DNA of 64,000 nucleotides from Haliclona indistincta (Eukaryota > Porifera > Demospongiae > Haplosclerida > Chalinidae). Both the position numbers and the translations under genes were made by a program. This document shows, one piece after another, positions 1 through 13,055 of this stretch. The notes under the pieces were generated by a model. That model searched no databases. It was not told where the DNA came from and was given only the letters and a program-made list of their open reading frames with translations. Numbering within the stretch: the first letter of the stretch is position 1; the number at the start of each line of letters is the position of its first letter. The stretch lies in NCBI GenBank assembly GCA_964017065.1, contig OZ024792.1:8397385-8461384 (forward strand). The letters run 5' to 3'.

Positions 1-2
1 GG

Positions 3-2490
3 ACACCAGACCATGACGCTCCTGAGACTCCCGAGTGTGTGCAGCGAAGCCTTCCTCCTCTTCCTCCTCTACCTAGTGAGCAAGATGAGAACCCATATTA
101 CTCTGCTGTCCCAGTGGAGCCTACTGGCCGCGATGATGCTGATTATAGCTACTGTGCTCTGGATGAGGGTGAATACAGTCAGCCATGCCTGCCTGCAGAT
201 ATGCAACAGTATGAAACAGCAGTGGACAGCTTGGCAGAGCTACAGCTACAGACCAAGCAGCTACCAGTAGCAACCAAGCAGCTACCAGCCGTGCCGGTAA
301 AAGACCCCATGTTGCTTACTGTATCAATCACTGTCTCCATACTATTAGCCTCCACTCACTGAGGTGAAATCTCATCCTATAGAGCGTCCTAGAGTGTATT
401 CTGAGCTACCTGGTTTTCCTCAGGTAGTGCTATCTCTCTCTGCTGTAACCCACTTGTTGTATAGCCCCAGGTTGAGGTACCTAAAGCACGCCTCTCTTAC
501 AATCCGTATGACACTATGAACCTCACTGATGGAGTCCCCACCCTCCCTCCTCCTCCTCCACTACCAGAACCACTTGATGAGCCTGAATCCACCCTCCCAC
601 CTCCTATACCATCTCGTTGTGCCCCTAGTCTACCACATGGAACATCTCCTCCATTACCACCAGCACCATCACTATCAGCAGCACCTCTGCCACCTGTTCC
701 ATCTTATGGATCGGCAGCACCTCTACCACCTGTTCCATCTTATGGATCGGCAGCACCTGTCCCATCTTATGGATCGGCAGCACCTCTACCACCTGTCCCA
801 TCTTATGGATCGGCAGCACCTCTACCACCTGTCCCATCTTATGGATCGGCAGCACCTGTCCCATCTTATGGATCGGCAGCACCTCTACCACCTGTTCCAT
901 CTTATGGATCGGCAGCACCTGTCCCATCTTATGGATCGGCAGCACCTCTGCCACCTGTTCCATCTGAATCTCTTCAAGGTGATAGTACTGTTGTCTCAGT
1001 AGCTAATAATGATTATTAATGGGTTTCTCCTTATAAGGAGATCAAGAGTATGAACTGGTCATGATTCATCAGCAACCAACAAACAAACAATTTGAAGATG
1101 AGATAGATCTTACGCCATCAGAGAGACAGATCTACTCAAATACTCACCTCACTCCAGGTCAGTCAAGGTGGCCTTTCTTCCTACTGATAGCTACATGCCA
1201 CAGACACATCTCGTAAGCCACCTCCTCCTCCGAAGCCTCGTGTTAATCGCACTAAAGACTATGAAGATCCCGATAGTTTAGGAAGGCTACCCAGTAAACC
1301 CAAAGCACCTGCAAGTGACTATGAAGATCCTGATCTTATCTTGAATGCATCGTTAGGTAAGTGATATTACAGATGAACTAGCTAGTGTGTGAGCTGACTA
1401 TAGATGAGACATCAGCTGCTGCTGGTCCAGAGTTTGATGATCCTGATTATGATACATACAACCCTCATCCACCATCTCAACACCAGCAAGGTACCGAGCT
1501 AGCTAGCTGACCGAGACTACTGTAGCTAGCTAGCTGACCGAGACTACTGTAGCTAGCTAGCTGACCGAGACTACTGTAGCTAGCTAGCTGACCGAGACTA
1601 CTGTAGCTAGCTAGCTGACTGAGACTACTGTAACTAGCTAGCTGACCGAGACTACTGTAACTAGCTAGCTGACCGAGACTACTGTAGCTAGCTAGCTGAC
1701 TGAGACTACTGTAACTAGCTAGCTGACCGAGACTACTGTAGCTAGCTAGCTGACCGAGACTACTGTAACTAGCTAGCTGACCGAGACTACTGTAGCTAGC
1801 TAGCTGACTGAGACTACTGTAGCTAGCTAGCTGACTGAGACTACTGTAACTAGCTAGCTGACCGAGACTACTGTAACTAGCTAGCTGACCGAGACTACTG
1901 TAGCTAGCTAGCTGACCGAGACTACTGTAGCTAGCTAGCTGACCGAGACTACTGTAGCTAGCTAGCTGACCGAGACTACTGTAGCTAGCTAGCTGACTGA
2001 GACTACTGTAACTAGCTAGCTGACCGAGACTACTGTAGCTAGCTGACCGAGACTACTGTAGCTAGCTGACCAAGACTACTGTAGCTAACTGATTCTGATC
2101 ATCTCTCTCTCTCTCTAGTGGACCCCCTGGCTCCATTACCTATGCAGCTGTATTATCATGGTCGTATCTCTCGCTCTGCTGCCGAGAGTCTGGTCCAGAT
2201 CGATGGTGACTACTTGGTACGTGAGAGCACGAACAAATCAGGCCAGTATGTGTTGACTGGGCGGAGCTCAGGTACAGCTCAACACCTGTTGCTGATTGAC
2301 AAGAATGGAAGAGTGAGCTATACCATAACAATGATGATGATGGCTAATAATGTTGTATTAGGTGAAGTCTAGAGACAGAGAGTTTGATAGTATTCCTCAT
2401 CTGGTACAGCATTTTTCAGACAATGGTTTGTCTCTAATAATCAATGGTCATGATGTGTATCTATCTGCTCCTGTACACCGCAACAGCTGA
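3..2490 (+). CDS. SHC: SHC-like phosphotyrosine adaptor, 3' part (CH1 region and SH2 domain)
   Basis: The 5' part, where a PTB domain would be expected, lies outside the window. Exons read as <3-296, 471-978, 1047-1157, 1204-1356, 1404-1490, 2119-2312 and 2362-2490, with compatible phases. The first five encode a Pro- and Tyr-rich linker with NPYYSAV, NPYDTM, two DYEDPD motifs and PDYDTY, candidate phosphotyrosine docking sites like those in the SHC CH1 region. The last two exons encode a C-terminal SH2 domain: YYHGRISR, then DYLVRES with the phosphate-binding Arg, GQYVLTG, HLLLIDKNGR and IPHLVQHF, closest to the SHC family (FLVREST..GQYVLTG..KHLLLVD). Stop at 2488-2490. SHC proteins couple receptor tyrosine kinases to GRB2/Ras; that role is family knowledge. 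The linker holds an in-frame repeat (700-960) and the last long intron a 27-bp array. Which vertebrate SHC paralogue it matches cannot be said. Confidence 0.85.
700..960 (+). repeat. In-frame coding repeat in the SHC-like linker
   Basis: Direct repeats of 24 or 36 bp encode alternating PSYGSAAP and PSYGSAAPLPPV units, about eight copies. Each unit carries one Tyr in a Pro-rich setting, so copy number changes would alter the number of possible SH3 or phosphotyrosine sites. Copies differ only by silent or rare changes, implying recent expansion. Confidence 0.85.
1495..2090 (+). repeat. 27-bp tandem array, SHC-like intron
   Basis: About 21 copies of a 27-bp unit (core CTAGCTGACCGAGACTACTG) fill the intron between the exon ending at 1490 and the SH2 exon at 2119. 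The array starts a few bases after the donor: the intron begins gtaccgag and the units contain gaccgag. Units vary at C/T (ctgaccgag or ctgactgag) and G/A (tgtagc or tgtaac). Confidence 0.9.
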
Positions 2491-2584
2491 ACATCACTTA
2501 GCATCAATATTATCAGTTATTATCAGTTGTGCATGTTTTACATTAGTTGTGTTATACCAACAGTACTGTTTCTGTGAGTCACTA

Positions 2585-5500
2585 TTATATATCAAGAGGT
2601 GGTTGCTGTGGCTTCCTAACATGTCTCATGTTAGCTCCTGGTACAGATGGTTTGAAGGGAGCATGTGATCCATATGGTTTAGGAACAGGTAGGGCTCCTT
2701 CACTATCAGGTAGATAAGCATTAGGTCGAGGTATGGCTGTAGTAATGGTCCCATCACCGGTCTCTCTCATTCCTTCCTCCTCCAGCACCTCCTGTCAACA
2801 TGTTTATGATACCAGTGTGTGTGTGCTAGAGGCTGTCATACCTTATTAGGTGATATGACAGCAACGGGTGGTTTCCTGATGTGCTGAAGCCATTGCTGAG
2901 CAGTCTCGTCATCAGGAGCCTGACCAACCTCTAACCTAGCATATGCTTGCTCTAGCTTTCCTTCCTTCTGCTGTATCTCTTGGTGTAGCTGGAGAGCCTT
3001 GGCCTATATCACCAGTAGTCATGCAGTAACAGTGAATGAGTGACGTACCTGTTGTATTGATAGCTCTGATACAATACCCATCATCTTATGAGTGACCTCT
3101 CTTAGCTTGCTCTGACTGCTACTCACCTATGCACCACCAGCAGTGTTGTCATGTCATGACCTAGCTAACTTACCTTGCCTGAAACCATAATTGTTGGGTT
3201 CCTGCTGCTCTCCATCTTCCTGTTAGCTCTATCAGTTAATCTACTAACTTGTTCTAGTAATAGCTCCTTCTCTAGTAGACGTTGCTCACAGTCTGTTAGC
3301 TGTGACTATAAGAGCCATGAGCCCGCCATGCAGCAGCCAGTTAGTGACATAGTCTCACCTCCAGTAGTGTAATCCTGTCCCTAAGGTCAGCACATGATGG
3401 GTCTGATCCAGCTAACACTCTAACACGCGATGGATCACTGGCATCACACACTCTAATCTCAAGCTGCTTTAGACTGTCACGACAGCCCATCAACTAATGA
3501 CAGTGGTTGGATATTGGTATAGCATGATACACTATCAATGCACCTCATTCTGACAGCGTAGTAGATCACGCTCTAGTGAGCACTTGCCAGATACCATGTG
3601 ATGATGGGTATCAATATCATTCTTTAGTTTAGCAAGCTATGGATCGATCAGTGAGGGACTGGCTAGCTAGGAAGGTACTTACCTCCATCTTAAGATAACG
3701 TATCTCTTCTTCCTTCTCAACTAACTCGATATTTCCATTGCGTATCAGTGAATCTGCAGTGATCATGAGAGTGTGTCAGCCAACTATTTGATGTGTGCAA
3801 CCTTGTACATTGATCTTCTCATGAAACACGCACACCTCTTCATTACGCTCTATTAGTTGCAGTCCAACATCATTTCTGTCCTGGACAGCTATCTCATAGC
3901 GGGCCCTCAGCTATAGTGAGCAAGTGATTATTAGTGCTGTACTGGTCTGGCTGCAGGCTCACTCTATTCAAGGTCAGTTCAAATGTGTTGATCTGTTGTG
4001 TTAGTTTGTGTATAACCACTCTCTGCTGCTCTATATCATCATTCTGATCATGATGTTGGTGTCTAAGATGGCTCAGTTCTTGCTGCTGGCCATCTCTATC
4101 CTGTAGCTTACTGACTAGAGCCATCTGTGACTTGCTTAGTATCCTGTGATAGGTGATAGTGTGATCGTGTTGAATAGATGGCTACTCACTTTCCCTTGTT
4201 CTCGGCTGCTGTTCGTTGTATTTCTGTCTCATTTTGGAGTATCTTTATTTTCTCCCTTAGTTCCATGATAGCTTGATGACAGTTCTGTATCTGAGCGTAG
4301 GTCTTGTTTCGTTCCGTCTTGATCAATTCATATGCTTGAGCAAAGTCCTTCAGCCTACACATACACACCATAATAATGGCTATACTACAGTAGCTAGGTC
4401 ACTCACACAATCCACTAGCTGGCTATACTACAGTAACTAGGTCACTCACACAATCCACTAGCTGGCTATACTACAGTAACTAGGTCACTCACACAATCCA
4501 CTAGCTGGCTATACTACAGTAACTAGGTCACTCACACAATCCACTAGCTGGCTATACTACAGTAACTAGGTCACTCACACAATCCACTAGCTGGCTATAC
4601 TACAGTAACTAGGTCACTCACGCAATCCACTAGCTGGCTATACTACAGTAACTAGGTCACTCACACAATCCACTAGCTGGCTATACTACAGTAGCTAGGT
4701 CACTCACACAATCCACTAGCTGGCTATACTACAGTAACTAGGTCACTCACACAATCCACTAGCTGGCTATACTACAGTAACTAGGTCACTCACACAATCC
4801 ACTAGCTGGCTATACTACAGTAACTAGGTCACTCACACAATCCACTAGCTGGCTATACTACAGTAACTAGGTCACTCACACAATCCACTAGCTGGCTATA
4901 CTACAGTAACTAGGTCACTCACACAATCCACTAGCTGGCTATACTACAGTAACTAGGTCACTCACACAATCCACTAGCTGGCTATACTACAGTAACTAGG
5001 TCACTCACACAATCCACTAGCTGGCTATACTACAGTAACTAGGTCACTCACACAATCCACTAGCTGGCTATACTACAGTAACTAGGTCACTCACACAATC
5101 CACTAGCTGGCTATACTACAGTAACTCACTGTGTCTTTTGTTCTTTCTCATATTTTCTCTGATCCTCTAGTTGTGCTGTCTTGGTTCTAAGGGCATCATC
5201 CACTATTTCTTGATCTTTCTGTAGTGGCATACTATGTGAGCTAGCTAGATAGTGGACATACCAGTGCTTTACGATAACTCTTAGCATCTTGGTCTCTTGA
5301 TCTAGTCTAATATAACCAGCACATAGTGATCATGATGACATCGTTACTCACAATAGCCACTAGCTGTCTGGCTAGCTCAGCCACATGGTTGCGCTGGTGT
5401 CTGGCTTGTGCCTGATATTGCTGTTCTATCTTCATACAATGCTCCAACACAGCACGTCCCTCTTCTATCATACCCTCCTATAGTGCCACTGTAGCCCCAC

Positions 5501-8500
5501 CCACTCACACACCCTCACTCACTTACCTCTTCCACTAGCTGTTTAGCTGCATGGTCCACATCAATCTTTATGTCATCTATAGCTTTCTCTCTATCCTTTG
5601 CCAGTCCATCAGCTGTCATTACTTGTTGCTTCATGGCGTCCATGCGTCTCTTTAGCTGTGATAAGTTATTCTCTATTGTCGTCCGTGATAAATCACCTCT
5701 CTTTAGTTGTCTGTAGTGGATCATATCATTAGTTACTACTGCATGTAGTGGATCATATCATTAGTTACTACTGCATGTAGTGGATCATATCATTAGTTAC
5801 TACTGCAAGTAGTGGATCACTAGTTACTACTGCATGTAGTGGATCATATCATTAGTTACTACTGCATGTAGTGGATCATATCATTAGTTACTACTGCATG
5901 TAGTGGATCATTAGTTACTACTGCATGTAGTGGATCATATCATTAGTTACTACTGCATGTAGTGGATCATATCATTAGTTACTACTGCATGTAGTGGATC
6001 ATATCATTAGTTACTACTGCATGTAGTGGATCACTAGTTACTACTGCATGTAGTGGATCATATCATTAGTTACTACTGCATGTAGTGGATCACTAGTTAC
6101 TACTGCATGTAGTGGATCATATCATTAGTTACTACTGCATGTAGTGGATCACTAGTTACTACTGCATGTAGTGGATCATTAGTTACTACTGCATGTAGTG
6201 GATCATTAGTTACTACTGCATGTAGTGGATCATATCATTAGTTACTACTGCATGTAGTGGATCATTAGTTACTACTGCATGTAGTGGATCATTAGTTGCT
6301 ACTGCATGTAGTGGATCACTAGTTACTACTGCATGTAGTGGATCACTAGTTACTACTGCATGTAGTGGATCATTAGTTACTACTGCATGTAGTGGATCAC
6401 TAGTTACTACTGCATGTAGTGGATCACTAGTTACTACTGCATGTAGTGGATCATTAGTTACTACTGCATGTAGTGGATCATATCATTAGTTACTACTGCA
6501 TGTAGTGGATCATTAGTTACTACTGCATGTAGTGGATCACTAGTTACTACTGCATGTAGTGGATCATTATAGTTACTACTGCATGTAGTGGATCATATCA
6601 TTAGTTACTACTGCATGTAGTGGATCATTAGTTACTACTGCATGTAGTGGATCATATCATTAGTTACTACTGCATGTAGTGGATCACTAGTTACTACTGC
6701 ATGTAGTGGATCATATCATTAGTTACTACTGCATGTAGTGGATCATTAGTTACTACTGCATGTAGTGGATCATTAGTTACTACTGCATGTAGTGGATCAT
6801 TATAGTTACTACTGCATGTAGTGGATCATATCATTAGTTACTACTGCATGTAGTGGATCATTAGTTACTACTGCATGTAGTGGATCATTAGTTGCTACTG
6901 CATGTAGTGGATCACTAGTTACTACTGCATGTAGTGGATCACTAGTTACTACTGCATGTAGTGGATCATTAGTTACTACTGCATGTAGTGGATCACTAGT
7001 TACTACTGCATGTAGTGGATCATTAGTTACTACTGCATGTAGTGGATCATATCATTAGTTACTACTGCATGTAGTGGATCATTAGTTACTACTGCATGTA
7101 GTGGATCACTAGTTACTACTGCATGTAGTGGATCATTAGTTACTACTGCATGTAGTGGATCATTAGTTACTACTGCATGTAGTGGATCACTAGTTACTAC
7201 TGCATGTAGTGGATCACTAGTTACTACTGCATGTAGTGGATCACTAGTTACTACTGCATGTAGTGGATCACTAGTTACTACTGCATGTAGTGGATCACTA
7301 GTTACTACTGCATGTAGTGGATCACTAGTTACTACTGCATGTAGTGGATCATTAGTTACTACTGCATGTAGTGGATCACTAGTTACTACTGCATGTAGTG
7401 GATCATTAGTTACTACTGCATGTAGTGGATCATTAGTTACTACTGCATGTAGTGGATCATTAGTTACTACTGCATGTAGTGGATCATTAGTTACTACTGC
7501 ATGTAGTGGATTAACTCACTTTAACTCCTTATCCTTGTCTCTATTCCTACTAGAGAATGTCTCAAACAGCAGTTTGTGTTCAGCTGTTTTGTGGCGTAGC
7601 TGCAGTTCTACTGAAGCTCTGTGCATGAGTAAGGAGTGCAGTAGACACATCAGCCACTCACTACTCACCCTTCCTCTAATAGAGATGCCTCTCTCTCTTT
7701 AGCATTGGCTAGTTGCTTGTCTCTGTTGTCAAATGCTACTAGCTACATGAGTAGTATACTATAGTACATATCTAGCTAGCTACATGAGTAGTATACTATA
7801 GTACCTATCTAGCTAGCTACATGAGTAGTATACTATAGTACATATCTAGCTAGCTACATGAGTAGTATACTATAGTACCTATCTAGCTAGCTACATGAGT
7901 AGTATACTATAGTACATATCTAGCTAGCTACATGAGTAGTATACTATAGTACATATCTAGCTAGCTACATGAGTAGTATACTATAGTACCTATCTAGCTA
8001 GCTAGATGAGTAGTATACTATAGTACCTATCTAGCTAGCTAGATGAGTAGTATACTATAGTACCTATCTAGCTAGCTACATGAGTAGTATACTATAGTAC
8101 ATATCTAGCTAGCTAGATGAGTAGTATACTATAGTACCTATCTAGCTAGCTACATGAGTAGTATACTATAGTACCTATCTAGCTAGCTAGATGAGTAGTA
8201 TACTATAGTACATATCTAGCTAGCTAGATGAGTAGTATACTATAGTACCTATCTAGCTAGCTACATGAGTAGTATACTATAGTACCTATCTAGCTAGCTA
8301 GATGAGTAGTATACTATAGTATACTACTCATCTAGCTAGCTAGATGAGTAGTATACTATAGTACCTATCTAGCTAGCTACATGAGTAGTATACTATAGTA
8401 CCTATCTAGCTAGCTACATGAGTAGTATACTATAGTACATATCTAGCTAGCTACATGAGTAGTATACTATAGTACCTATCTAGCTAGCTACATGAGTAGT

Positions 8501-11500
8501 ATACTATAGTACATATCTAGCTAGCTACATGAGTAGTATACTATAGTACATATCTAGCTAGCTACATGAGTAGTATACTATAGTACATATCTAGCTAGCT
8601 AGATGAGTAGTATACTATAGTACCTATCTAGCTAGCTACATGAGTAGTATACTATAGTACATATCTAGCTAGCTACATGAGTAGTATACTATAGTACATA
8701 TCTAGCTAGCTAGATGAGTAGTATACTATAGTACATATCTAGCTAGCTACATGAGTAGTATACTATAGTACATATCTAGCTAGCTACATGAGTAGTATAC
8801 TATAGTACCTATCTAGCTAGCTAGATGAGTAGTATACTATAGTACATATCTAGCTAGCTAGATGAGTAGTATACTATAGTACATATCTAGCTAGCTACAT
8901 GAGTAGTATACTATAGTACATATCTAGCTAGCTACATGAGTAGTATACTATAGTACCTATCTAGCTAGCTAGATGAGTAGTATACTATAGTACATATCTA
9001 GCTAGCTAGATGAGTAGTATACTATAGTACATATCTAGCTAGCTAGATGAGTAGTATACTATAGTACATATCTAGCTAGCTAGATGAGTAGTATACTATA
9101 GTACATATCTAGCTAGCTAGATGAGTAGTATACTATAGTACATATCTAGCTAGCTAGATGAGTAGTATACTATAGTACATATCTAGCTAGCTACATGAGT
9201 AGTATACTATAGTACATATCTAGCTAGCTAGATGAGTAGTATACTATAGTACATATCTAGCTAGCTACATGAGTAGTATACTATAGTACATATCTAGCTA
9301 GCTACATGAGTAGTATACTATAGTACCTATCTAGCTAGCTAGATGAGTAGTATACTATAGTACATATCTAGCTAGCTACATGAGTAGTATACTATAGTAC
9401 CTATCTAGCTAGCTACATGAGTAGTATACTATAGTACCTATCTAGCTAGCTACATGAGTAGTATACTATAGTACATATCTAGCTAGCTACATGAGTAGTA
9501 TACTATAGTACCTATCTAGCTAGCTAGATGAGTAGTATACTATAGTACATATCTAGCTAGCTAGATGAGTAGTATACTATAGTACATATCTAGCTAGCTA
9601 GATGAGTAGTATACTATAGTACCTATCTAGCTAGCTAGATGAGTAGTATACTATAGTACATATCTAGCTAGCTACATGAGTAGTATACTATAGTACATAT
9701 CTAGCTAGCTAGATGAGTAGTATACTATAGTACATATCTAGCTAGCTACATGAGTAGTATACTATAGTACATATCTAGCTAGCTACATGAGTAGTATACT
9801 ATAGTACCTATCTAGCTAGCTAGATGAGTAGTATACTATAGTACATATCTAGCTAGCTAGATGAGTAGTATACTATAGTACCTATCTAGCTAGCTACATG
9901 AGTAGTATACTATAGTACCTATCTAGCTAGCTACATGAGTAGTATACTATAGTACATATCTAGCTAGCTACATGAGTAGTATACTATAGTACCTATCTAG
10001 CTAGCTAGATGAGTAGTATACTATAGTACCTATCTAGCTAGCTACATGAGTAGTATACTATAGTACATATCTAGCTAGCTACATGAGTAGTATACTATAG
10101 TACATATCTAGCTAGCTACATGAGTAGTATACTATAGTACATATCTAGCTAGCTACATGAGTAGTATACTATAGTACCTATCTAGCTAGCTACATGAGTA
10201 GTATACTATAGTACATATCTAGCTAGCTAGATGAGTAGTATACTATAGTACATATCTAGCTAGCTAGATGAGTAGTATACTATAGTACATATCTAGCTAG
10301 CTAGATGAGTAGTATACTATAGTACATATCTAGCTAGCTAGATGAGTAGTATACTATAGTACCTATCTAGCTAGCTACATGAGTAGTATACTATAGTACA
10401 TATCTAGCTAGCTACATGAGTAGTATACTATAGTACATATCTAGCTAGCTACATGAGTAGTATACTATAGTACATATCTAGCTAGCTACATGAGTAGTAT
10501 ACTATAGTACATATCTAGCTAGCTACATGAGTAGTATACTATAGTACCTATCTAGCTAGCTAGATGAGTAGTATACTATAGTACATATCTAGCTAGCTAC
10601 ATGAGTAGTATACTATAGTACATATCTAGCTAGCTAGATGAGTAGTATACTATAGTACATATCTAGCTAGCTAGATGAGTAGTATACTATAGTACATATC
10701 TAGCTAGCTAGATGAGTAGTATACTATAGTACCTATCTAGCTAGCTAGATGAGTAGTATACTATAGTACATATCTAGCTAGCTACATGAGTAGTATACTA
10801 TAGTACATATCTAGCTAGCTACATGAGTAGTATACTATAGTACATATCTAGCTAGCTACATGAGTAGTATACTATAGTACATATCTAGCTAGCTAGATGA
10901 GTAGTATACTATAGTACATATCTAGCTAGCTAGATGAGTAGTATACTATAGTACCTATCTAGCTAGCTAGATGAGTAGTATACTATAGTACATATCTAGC
11001 TAGCTACATGAGTAGTATACTATAGTACCTATCTAGCTAGCTACATGAGTAGTATACTATAGTACATATCTAGCTAGCTACATGAGTAGTATACTATAGT
11101 ACATATCTAGCTAGCTACATGAGTAGTATACTATAGTACCTATCTAGCTAGCTAGATGAAACTAACCAGGCTCTCATTAATCCTGCCATTATTCATGATA
11201 TTAGTAGCTAATGATGACAGCTCTTCTTTACGACCAATGGATCCCTCTTCATAACGACTCAACTATAATGTAATGAATGATAGAGTCATCATTATAACGA
11301 TGCTGCTCACCTCATGTGCTAGATCATCTAGCACTCTCTGATGAGCCATGATCTCATCTTGCGCTGCCCTATATCACATCTCAATATACCATAGCTATAC
11401 TAATGGTGGCTATACTCACTGTTGAGCTTTAGTAATTCTATCAATATCCCTGGGTATATTGAGAGGAGCTAGCCGTGCTTCAGCTAGTTCATCCTACAGC

Positions 11501-12969
11501 ATGATCATGAGTGGGACTGTAGTGATCAGTAATATACCTGTAGTGAGCTAGCCAGTATCTTCACTTCATCCTATACAGTAATCACAACACTAACACCCAC
11601 CAGGCTACTATCACCACTCACTATCTCCTGTTGTATATCATTAATAGTGACCATCTTCACTCTAATGGACTCTTGTAGCTTGGCAGTATCTACTGCTCTC
11701 TATTGAACACATACACATGTCAGTAATATAGTCTAGTAATATTATAGTAACATACAGTATCTGTCTAGTAATATAGTAACATACAGTATCTGTCTAGTAA
11801 TATAGTAACATACAGTATCTGTCTAGTAATAATTATAGTAACATACAGTATCTGTCTAGTAATAATTATAGTAACATACAATATCTGTCTAGTAATATAG
11901 TAACATACAGTATCTGTCTAGTAATAATAGTAACATACAGTATCTGTCTAGTAATAATAGTAACATACAGTATCTGTCTAGTAATAATAGTAACATACAG
12001 TATCTGTCTAGTAATAATAGTAACATACAGTATCTGTCTAGTAACAATAGTAACATACATTATCTGTCTAGTAATAATATAGTAACATACAGTATCTGTC
12101 TAGTAATAATTAATAGTAACATACAGTATCTGTCTAGTAATATAGTAACATACAGTATCTGTCCAGTATTATAGTAACATACAGTATCCGTCTCATTCAT
12201 GAGTTGCTCAATCTCTTCCGTGATTCTTCTTGTTTTCTCTTCCAGTTCCTGTGAACAGGATGGTTGCTAAACTACTACTACTAGTAGCAGTGACTCACTG
12301 CTCTCTTGGGTAGTCTATCATATTCTTTCTGTACATCATGTTCTTCATCCTCTAGTCTACAGCAATTATACTCTCACAATGGCTGCATCTAGGAACATGG
12401 CGCTCACTTGTGAATCTCTTTCTCTAGTAAGCCTATTCTCTCTTCAGTCTGCATCAATTCATTCTCTTGCTGCAGTAGTATCGTGCGTAGTCGCGTTGTC
12501 TCTGAGCTATCAGTCTCAGGGAATCCTTCCACTCTCTCTAGTACTGTCTGGTCCTTCGCTAGTTGCTGTTGAAGATCTCTTGATTGCATTAATAAAGCAT
12601 TCTCAGCAGCTCTAGAACTAAATAACCCAATATAACTACAATAATAGCTGCTATCTGACACACCTCTCAATGCTCTCTAATAATGAATTGTATTTGCGTC
12701 TTAGCCTCGAGGTACGTTCTTGACTGATTCTGTTGGCAGCAACCAGCTACGGAAAGAATAGAGTGTGAGACTACTGTATGATCCACGTGCATGCAGTTAG
12801 CCACGGAGCAGCTCACTTGATCCAGGAATTCTAGTGCGTCAGTAGCAGACACTGACCCCAGCCCAGAGATTGCATCAGGTGGACGAGCTACTTCTACGCT
12901 CTCTCTCCTCAAGGAAGAGACAGAAGAGCCTGAACTAAGCTCAGGACGACTGCCTGAGGGTGCCGCCAT
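2585..12969 (-). CDS. CCDC146: CCDC146 orthologue, centriole- and axoneme-associated coiled-coil protein
   Basis: A long coiled-coil gene of well over a dozen small exons. The start codon is at 12969-12967 ([13 protein letters not shown]), first exon 12817-12969; the stop is at 2587-2585. The last exon (2585-2791) encodes the diagnostic C-terminus: [12 protein letters not shown], then PKPYG, APFKPS and PGANMRH, nearly the vertebrate CCDC146 tail. Upstream exons encode Gln/Glu/Lys-rich heptads, including [11 protein letters not shown] at about 4320 and [17 protein letters not shown] at about 7720. CCDC146 is known at centrosomes and in sperm flagella, where its loss causes multiple flagellar defects. 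Four introns are swollen by arrays (4376-5130, 5727-7511, 7740-11157, 11735-12190), so introns make up most of the gene. It is convergent with the SHC-like gene (94 bp apart) and divergent from the gene at 13056 (86 bp). Only some middle exons were resolved by eye. Confidence 0.88.
4376..5130 (-). repeat. 43-bp tandem array, CCDC146 intron
   Basis: About 17 copies of a 43-bp unit. On the gene strand each unit contains GTGAGT after GGATTGT and, further on, an AG after TTACTGT. The real donor of the upstream exon (ACACA, then gtgagttactgtag, near 5130) shares the GTGAGT and ACTGTAGTATAG segments with the units, so each unit carries donor-like and acceptor-like bases. Confidence 0.88.
5727..7511 (-). 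repeat. Mixed 27/32-bp tandem array, CCDC146 intron
   Basis: Roughly 60 copies of TGCATGTAGTGGATCA followed by either ctagttactac, ttagttactac or the longer tatcattagttactac. The array abuts the acceptor of the exon that starts near 5720 (gatccactacag on the gene strand); each unit keeps gatccactacatgcag, close to that acceptor. The order of short and long units, and of C and T variants, is irregular. Confidence 0.9.
7740..11157 (-). repeat. 37-bp tandem array of 3.4 kb, CCDC146 intron
   Basis: About 92 near-identical copies of a 37-bp unit (core ATGAGTAGTATACTATAGTA plus CTAGCTAGCTA), varying mainly at two positions (tacatgag or tagatgag; tacatatc or tacctatc). On the gene strand the final unit supplies the acceptor: tactactcatgtag, then the exon CTAGTAGCATTT. 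Every unit therefore repeats a possible acceptor TAG followed by CTAG. One head-to-head inversion lies at 8288-8345. The real size in the genome may be misjudged by assembly. Confidence 0.93.
8288..8345. repeat. 58-bp perfect palindrome inside the 37-bp array
   Basis: The array flips orientation once: the central CTATAG at 8314-8319 is flanked by perfectly matching arms that run out to 8288 and 8345. It is the only inversion seen among about 92 units. Confidence 0.9.
11735..12190 (-). repeat. Tandem array of about 30 bp carrying the donor site, CCDC146 intron
   Basis: About 15 copies. On the gene strand each unit reads CAGATACT, then GTATGTTACTAT. The authentic exon just upstream (near 12195) ends GAGACGGATACT followed by gtatgttac, so every unit repeats the last exon bases plus the 5' splice site. 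Confidence 0.88.
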
Positions 12970-13055
12970 TTTATAATCACATTGCCATAGCAACACTGTT
13001 AGTAATCTAAACCGTATAATCTCGTGTTAAGAAGGCGTGGCTTGTTGTGGCAGAA
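12970..13055. promoter_or_regulatory. 86-bp divergent intergenic gap, probable shared promoter
   Basis: Lies between the start codons of CCDC146 (-) and the unrecognised gene (+). No TATA box is evident. A bidirectional promoter is inferred only from spacing and orientation. Confidence 0.45.

Noticed and set aside
2444..2668. Plus-strand 74-codon frame after the SHC SH2 exon
   Set aside because: Overlaps the end of the SH2 exon in another frame and the antisense of the CCDC146 last exon; hydrophobic composition is due to AT-rich sequence.
7740..11157. CRISPR-like regularity (37-bp period)
   Set aside because: No unique spacers: the whole period is repeated, there are no cas genes, and the host is a eukaryote. 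It is a minisatellite.
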